Source of the DNA: Streptomyces purpureus
GTDB taxonomy: Bacteria; Actinomycetota; Actinomycetes; Streptomycetales; Streptomycetaceae
Assembly: GCF_014648195.1 (NCBI RefSeq)
Contig: NZ_BMQQ01000027.1
Location: 34,084-78,728 of the forward strand
DNA length: 44,645 bases
Reading direction: 5' to 3'
Shown piece after piece: positions 40,139 to 44,645 of the stretch. The notes beneath the pieces are model-generated. The model did no database searches. It saw only the letters and a program-made list of their open reading frames with translations, and was not told the DNA's origin. Position 1 is the stretch's first letter; every line of letters starts with the position of its first letter. Position numbers and translations under genes: made by a program.

Positions 40139-43100
40139 TTGAGACGCCATGCGTTGGTACGGAGTGCGGTCGCCGCGGCCACCGTCGTCGGCATCACGGC
40201 CGGACTCGCACCACTCACCTCGGGCCAGGCCTTCGCCGCCGAGGTTCCGCCGGGGACACTGACCATCCCGTCGGAGCAGACGCCGGACCCGAACACGACC
40301 GTGCTGCAGTCGAGCGGCGCCGGCGAGTCGGGCTTTCTGGCCGGCTGGGCCGACAGCGGCTTCCGCTGGACCTCGTACGCCGACGGGACCAGTCGGCCCG
40401 TGGTCCTGCCGGAGGGCGTGAAGGCCCCGTGGGGAACGTACACGGACTGGATCGTCCTGCCCGAAGGCAGGAAGGTCGTCCAGCGGCACATGAAGACCGG
40501 CGAGGAGCGGACCTTCGCCCTGCCCGTCGAGCAGGACTTCTACACCGCCTTCGGTGACGTGGTGGTGACGGAGGAGCGCTCCGGCGCCGAGGTCGCCGCG
40601 ATCCACCTGCTGACCTGGAAGGACGGCCAGGTCCAGGACCAGAGGATCCGGATGGAAGCCGACTTCGTGAGCGTCCTGGCCGGGGACAAGGACGGGTTGC
40701 TCCTCACCGTCAGGTACGGCGATCTGACGCTCGTGGAGCACCTCACCCCCGGGAACGCCCGGCGGGGCACCCAGCTGGACGACGTCGCCTACCGCACCGA
40801 AATGGGCGGTGGCCGGGTCACGCAGTGGTACGAGGACGGCCGGGTCAAGGTCTGGAACGTGACGGACCTTCAGAAGCCCCTCCACGAGCTCACGATCCCC
40901 CAGACCAACCGCGCACAGCTGCTCGGGACCGTCGGCGACCAGGTCCTGGTCGCCCGGCGCATCTCGACGGGCGACGAGGTCGTGCAGTACTTGGCCCTCG
41001 CCTGGCGCGTCGTCGCCGTGCCGGTGGGTGGCGGGGCCGAGAAGGTCCTCTTCGAGCGGGCCACCGCCATGCCGACCTTCAAGGCCGACGGCACGTTGCT
41101 GATCGGCCGCGCCGACACCGGCGAGGGCACCGGCCAGGGCGTCTACGCGGTCCGGCCCGGCACGGGCGGCGGGCTCGACGTCACGAAGGTCGCCGACGCG
41201 CCCTTGATCCGTACCGCGGTCACGGGGCTCGCGCTCGACCACGGACGGCTGAGCACGGTCGAGCGGGTCCCCACCGACGGCGGCACCGCCAACCGGTTGC
41301 GCAGCGTCGACCTCACCGCCGCGGGGCCCCTGAAGGCCGGCAAGCGCACCGACCGGTTCGCGGTCGCCCCGGACGCCGAGGTCCGCTCCAGCAGCGAGGG
41401 CTGGTTCCTGCGGGACAAGCAGGGGCAGCTGACCCACTTCGCGAACGACGGCACCTCCCGCTGGACGAAGCCGGTGTACTTCCGGGACGCCGCGAAGGAC
41501 GACGTGCGCGTGTCAGGCCGCCATGTCGCCGCCTGGCACCGGTACGACCTCACCCCCGAGGTCTTCGACGCCCCCACGGGCGAGGAGCTCTTCTCCCAGG
41601 GCACCGAGACCCCCCTTCGCGCTCGACGGCAGCACGCTGTGGACCAAGGCCGACGGCTTGGGCAGCGTGAGCAGCCGCGACGTCCGTACGGGCAAGTCCG
41701 GCGGCACGGTCAAGATCGCCGACTGCGGGCTCAACGACATCCAGGCCCTCGGCACGGCGCTGTACTGGGACTGCGGCGCGGAGGGCTCCGGGGTGTACGA
41801 CACGGTCACCAAGAAGTCGGTGACCCTGCCGAAGCACGAGGGCGCCCTGCTCGGCGACGGTTACGTCGCCTGGCAGAAGGACGGCGTGCTCTCCACCACC
41901 GACGTACGCGGCACGACCGGGACCCGGAAGATCGGCACACCGCGCGTGGCCGCGAAGGGCCAGGGCTGGACCGTGGACCGCTCCGGCGGTGCGGTGGCGT
42001 ACGTGGACGCCGAGGACGCGGTCCACGTCGTCCCCTCCGGCGTACCGGCTTCACCGCTCACCTCGGCCGACGCGGAGGTCCCGGCCACCGCGAACGTCAA
42101 GACGGGCGCCTGGGCGCCGCGTTGGTGGCTCTCCAAGCCGGCCGCGTCCTGGCAGCTCACCCTCAAGCACGCGGTGACCGGCAAGACCGTCCGTACGCTC
42201 ACCGGCGGCGAGACCCGCGGCGCGCTGGGCGCCTCATGGGACGGGAAGGACGCGGCGGGGCGGTTCGCCGCCGACGGCGCGTACACCTGGGCCCTGACGG
42301 CGCGGCCCGCCGACGGCCAGGGCGCGGAGCTGACGGCCTCCGGACGGATGCAGCTGCGCGGCGCCGCGCCGGTGGCGCGGGACTACGCCGGTACGGGCTC
42401 CCTCCCGGACGCCGTCCCGGACCTGCTCGCCCTCAGCGGCACCGGTTCGCTCGACTTCTGGCACGGCACGGCCGCCGGAGGTGTCTCCGGCAAGACCGTC
42501 GGCGCCGGCTGGCCCGCCGGCGTCACGGCCGTCCCGGTCGGTGACATGAACGGCGACCGGTGCAACGACGTGCTCGTACGGATGCCCGGCGGGGAACTGC
42601 GCACCTACAAGCCGGGCTGCGGCAAGGCGCTCACGCCGACCGCGCCGTACACCAAGGCCGGCACCGGCTTCGCCGGCTTCGACGTGCTGACCGCGCCCGG
42701 TGACCTGAGCGGCGACGGCATGACCGATCTCGTCGGCCGTAAGAACGGTGACCTGTACCTCTTCACCGCGCGGACCAACGGCACGGTCGCGAGCGGGGTG
42801 GAGATCGGCACCGGCTGGGGTGGCTTCAGCCACATCGTGGGCGTGGGCGACCTCAACGGCGACGGTCTGGGCGACCTGATCGGCCGTAAGACGACCGGGG
42901 TGACCTACCGCTACGACGGCCGTAAGAACGGCGTGAAGACCGCGGTGAAGATCTTCTCTCGCTGGGGCGGCTCGTACAACGCGATCGTCGGCGCCGGTGA
43001 TCTCACCGCCGACGGCAAGCCGGACCTGGTGGCCCGTGACACGTCCGGCCGCCTCCACCGGATGAGCGGCGACGGCAAGGGCTCCTTCGGCGCGGCCGTA

Positions 43101-43142
43101 CAGATCGGCAGCGGCTTCGGCGGCATGAAGGGCGTCTTCTAG
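40139..43142 (+). pseudogene. Secreted FG-GAP/VCBS repeat protein, frameshifted
   Basis: The first frame gives a signal peptide (RSAVAAATVVGITAGLAPLTSGQAFAAE) and a beta-propeller-like region up to about residue 491. The second frame continues without loss of similarity type: more propeller, a FlgD-like Ig domain (WQLTLKHAVTGKTVRTLTGG ... GAYTW), and four FG-GAP repeats (DMNGDRCNDVL, DLSGDGMTDLV, DLNGDGLGDLI, DLTADGKPDLV) with calcium-site pattern. The frames meet at a run of six C (41610-41615); with five C the gene reads through as 1000 codons. So either a recent +1 mutation, a phase-variable tract, or a sequencing error. TTG 40139 is chosen because GGGGAGA lies 8 nt upstream and it starts the signal peptide. 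Confidence 0.85.
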
Positions 43143-43231
43143 GGGCGTTCGAGTACGACGACGGGGCCGATGATCCGATACCCGATCGGCTCACCGGCCC
43201 CGTCGGGCTATGCTCGGGGATGAAGCGCCGA

Positions 43232-43304
43232 GGGCCGTTAGCTCAATTGGCAGAGCAGCGGACTTTTAATCCGTTGGTTGTGGGTTCGAGTCCCACACGG
43301 CCTA
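43232..43304 (+). tRNA. tRNA-Lys (anticodon TTT)
   Basis: 73 nt: acceptor GGGCCGT/ACGGCCT with a G-U first pair, anticodon loop CTTTTAA, T-loop GTTCGAGTC, discriminator A, no encoded CCA. A TATGCT -10 box at 43209-43214. Confidence 0.95.
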
Positions 43305-43309
43305 CACCC

Positions 43310-43350
43310 CTCAGCCCCAGGCGGGAGCAGTTCCCCCGCCTGGGGCTGAG
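43310..43350. terminator. Bidirectional terminator between tRNA-Lys and DUF4287 gene
   Basis: Perfect 16-bp arms (43310-43325 and 43335-43350) with a 9-nt loop. Confidence 0.85.
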
Positions 43351-43356
43351 TCATGC

Positions 43357-43569
43357 TCAGGTGTCCTTCCGCCCGGCGAGGGTGTGGGCGACCAGGGCGT
43401 TGGCGTGGCCATGGCCCAGGCCGTGTTCGGTCTTGAGCCAGGCGACCAGCTCCATGTGCTTGGTGAGGGGCGAGGAGCGGATGAGGTCCTGCCACTCGGC
43501 GACCGGGCGGCCGTACTTCTTCTCGATGGAGGGGAAGTAGCTGGCCGGGCCTTTCACCGTGTCGGTCAT
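43357..43569 (-). CDS. DUF4287 domain protein
   Basis: 70 aa: KGPASYFPSIEKKYGRPVAEWQDLIRSS, then LTKHMELVAWLKTEHGLGHGHANALVAHTLAG. This is the short DUF4287 domain, common in actinobacteria and unassigned in function. The conserved GHGHANALV block is intact. ATG 43569 overlaps the stop of a 24-codon ORF (ATGA). Upstream on the same strand is an ECF sigma-factor remnant. Confidence 0.88.
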   Translation of the reverse strand: MTDTVKGPASYFPSIEKKYGRPVAEWQDLIRSSPLTKHMELVAWLKTEHGLGHGHANALVAHTLAGRKDT

Positions 43570-43640
43570 GTGCGGTGCCCTGTCTCGTCGATGGGGTGAG
43601 GACGGTCGAAAGGTGGACCGTCCGCGCGCGTCGAACTCAT
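43566..43640 (-). CDS. 24-codon ORF upstream of DUF4287 gene
   Basis: ATG 43640 with AGGAGG five bases upstream, the strongest ribosome binding site in this interval. It encodes MSSTRADGPPFDRPHPIDET plus GHRT and stops on the DUF4287 start (ATGA overlap). It may be a coupling leader or a decayed gene start. No homology is claimed. Confidence 0.4.
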   Translation of the reverse strand: MSSTRADGPPFDRPHPIDETGHRT

Positions 43641-43659
43641 CGGTCCTCCTCGGAGATAT

Positions 43660-43836
43660 TTTCGGCGCCCGCACACGGCGCCGGGCCCGGGTCGCCAGCG
43701 GCCGCGCCTCGGCCGGCGTGCGGCCCACGATCGGGGCGATCTCCTCGAACGGCGGGGCGAACATGTCGTGCAGGACGAACGCCAGCCGCTCGGTGGGCTC
43801 CGGCGACTCCAGTACGACGAGCAGCGCGAGCCCCCC
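43660..43836 (-). pseudogene. ECF sigma factor remnant (ECF41/SigJ-type region 4)
   Basis: The minus strand encodes GLALLVVLESPEPTERLAFV followed by LHDMFAPPFEEIAPIVGRTP and AEARPLATRARRRVRAP. This is the region 4 helix-turn-helix of ECF41-type sigma factors (LAFVLHDMFAxPFxEIAPIVGRxxAxARxLxxRARRRV). Region 2 is missing upstream, where the frame breaks up near 43837, and the C-terminal SnoaL-like domain is missing downstream. So about 59 codons of a roughly 300-codon gene remain. Confidence 0.8.
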
Positions 43837-44003
43837 CGAATCGCCCGCTCCCTCGTCGTGCCCTCACCGGTCTGACGCCCCCGAATCGGGCATCTGACGG
43901 GCGTCCGTGAGATTCCCGCCGGGGGCCCGCGAACGCCCCGGATTCCCCGGCCGATGGCCCCAAGAACCGGGAATCCGCACTTCAGCGGCGTGATCGACAA
44001 CCG

Positions 44004-44009
44004 TAGATT
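44004..44009 (+). promoter_or_regulatory. -10 box for a leaderless rhodanese start
   Basis: TAGATT lies 7 nt before ATG 44017; no ribosome binding site. Confidence 0.5.
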
Positions 44010-44016
44010 TTCTGCC

Positions 44017-44499
44017 ATGACGACCACGCAGCTCACCCAGAACCCCGTCCTGCGCGTGCCCCCGGCCTCCCCGGACGCGGCCGCCGCCTACTTCTCGGCC
44101 AGCCTCGCCTTCCACGCCGACGTCTCGGACGTGGCCTCGGCGCTCGCCGCCGGCGGGGACCCCGGCTTCGTCGTCCTGGACTCGCGCTCCACCGCCGCGT
44201 GGGACCAGGGTCACATCCCGGGCGCCGTCCACCTGCCGACTGCCCTCATCCCCGAGCAGGCCGAGCAGCTCCTGGACAGGTCCGTGCCCGTGGTGACGTA
44301 CTGCTGGGGCCCCGGCTGCAACGGCGCCACCCGTGCCGCGCTCGCCCTCGCCCAGCTCGGCTACCAGGTCAAGGAGATGCTCGGCGGCTTCGAGTACTGG
44401 GCGCGCGAGGGCTTCGCGTACGAGACCTGGGAGGGCACCCGGACCCCCGACACCGACCCGCTGACCGCCCCCGTCGACTCCGACGACTGCGGCTGCTGA
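44017..44499 (+). CDS. Rhodanese-like domain protein
   Basis: 160 aa, single rhodanese domain: FVVLDSRSTAAWDQGHIPGAVHLP (CH2A motif) and the active loop VVTYCWGPGCNGATRAAL. C101 with R106 fits the catalytic C-x4-R loop; C96 is an extra cysteine in the same loop. A further CGC closes the protein. The domain transfers sulfane sulfur or binds thiols. ATG 44017 is probably leaderless; the longer in-frame start at 43954 has no support. Confidence 0.93.
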   Translation: MTTTQLTQNPVLRVPPASPDAAAAYFSASLAFHADVSDVASALAAGGDPGFVVLDSRSTAAWDQGHIPGAVHLPTALIPEQAEQLLDRSVPVVTYCWGPGCNGATRAALALAQLGYQVKEMLGGFEYWAREGFAYETWEGTRTPDTDPLTAPVDSDDCGC

Positions 44500-44556
44500 G
44501 TGACCCCCGCGTGTCCGGGAAACCGTAAATGGTGAAGAGCACCCCCCGAGATGGCG

Positions 44557-44562
44557 TAGGGT
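44557..44562 (+). promoter_or_regulatory. -10 box of tRNA-Met
   Basis: TAGGGT, 12 nt before the tRNA 5' end. Confidence 0.45.
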
Positions 44563-44574
44563 TGTGTTTACCGA

Positions 44575-44645
44575 CGCGGGGTGGAGCAGCTCGGTAGCTC
44601 GCTGGGCTCATAACCCAGAGGTCGCAGGTTCAAATCCTGTCCCCG
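44575..44645 (+). tRNA. Initiator tRNA-Met (anticodon CAT), 3' end cut by the window
   Basis: Acceptor CGCGGGG, D-arm GCAGCTCGGTAGCTCGC, anticodon loop CTCATAA. The GGG/CCC pairs bordering the anticodon loop are the initiator signature. The last bases of the acceptor are outside the window. Confidence 0.92.

Overview
The window looks like a chromosomal core region of a Streptomyces (or very close relative). Evidence seen directly: very high G+C with third-position GC bias, frequent GTG/TTG starts, BldC, an Lsr2 paralogue, valine dehydrogenase, DUF3073/DUF6274-type actinobacterial proteins, and a gene order (dnaX, purD, purC, purSQL, purFM, vdh, bldC, hrpA) that I recognise from Streptomyces chromosomes. 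No phage, IS element, CRISPR array or biosynthetic cluster was seen.

Layout. 1-2.4 kb: the 5' part of a tRNA-Ser (minus), the SRP RNA and dnaX. 2.5-8.6 kb: purD, a membrane protein shaped like an M48 peptidase but without its zinc site, a dimethylformamidase-like protein and purC. 8.66-12.84 kb: a minus-strand block with two identical tRNA-Gly(GCC) genes bracketing an ABC transporter/histidine kinase/response regulator operon, then tRNA-Gly(TCC). 12.95-16.9 kb: an Lsr2-like nucleoid protein diverging from purS-purQ-purL. 16.95-20.6 kb: a winged-helix regulator with a strong palindromic operator plus an M23 peptidase, a SnoaL-like protein, a DinB/maleylpyruvate-isomerase-like protein and a META-domain lipoprotein. 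21.0-23.7 kb: purF-purM. 23.7-26.4 kb: a DUF3073 protein, valine dehydrogenase and a conserved hypothetical. 26.4-27.1 kb: bldC behind a long structured leader region. 27.4-31.9 kb: a small CPxC protein, tRNA-Asp with a partial duplicate, and the giant helicase HrpA. 32.2-34.7 kb: a small secreted protein, a DsbA-like/CcdA-like redox pair and a tRNA-Glu/Asp/Phe cluster. 34.8-40 kb: a membrane metallophosphoesterase, a minigluzincin-type metallopeptidase, a Pro-rich lipoprotein and a DEAD-box helicase with a long RDDRPSGGF-repeat tail. 40.1-44.6 kb: a secreted FG-GAP repeat protein interrupted by a one-base frameshift, tRNA-Lys, a DUF4287 protein beside an ECF sigma-factor remnant, a rhodanese, and the start of an initiator tRNA-Met.

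How the genes work together. Seven purine genes (purD, purC, purS, purQ, purL, purF, purM) lie within 21 kb but in four separate units, interleaved with unrelated genes; together they cover most steps from PRPP to SAICAR. Five genes (purD, purF, an isomerase-like gene, a small secreted protein gene and a rhodanese gene) have a TANNNT -10 box exactly 7 nt before the start codon, and dnaX has one at 9 nt, which points to leaderless mRNAs. The observations most worth a second look are a three-way-junction RNA candidate upstream of bldC, the catalytically dead M48-like protein, a perfect 51-bp inverted repeat near purD and purF, a 30-codon ORF bridging purQ and purL, 36-bp tandem repeats in the kinase gene, and the overlapping palindromic operator at 16.96 kb. 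None proves a new system; functional statements on the unfamiliar genes are inference from motifs.
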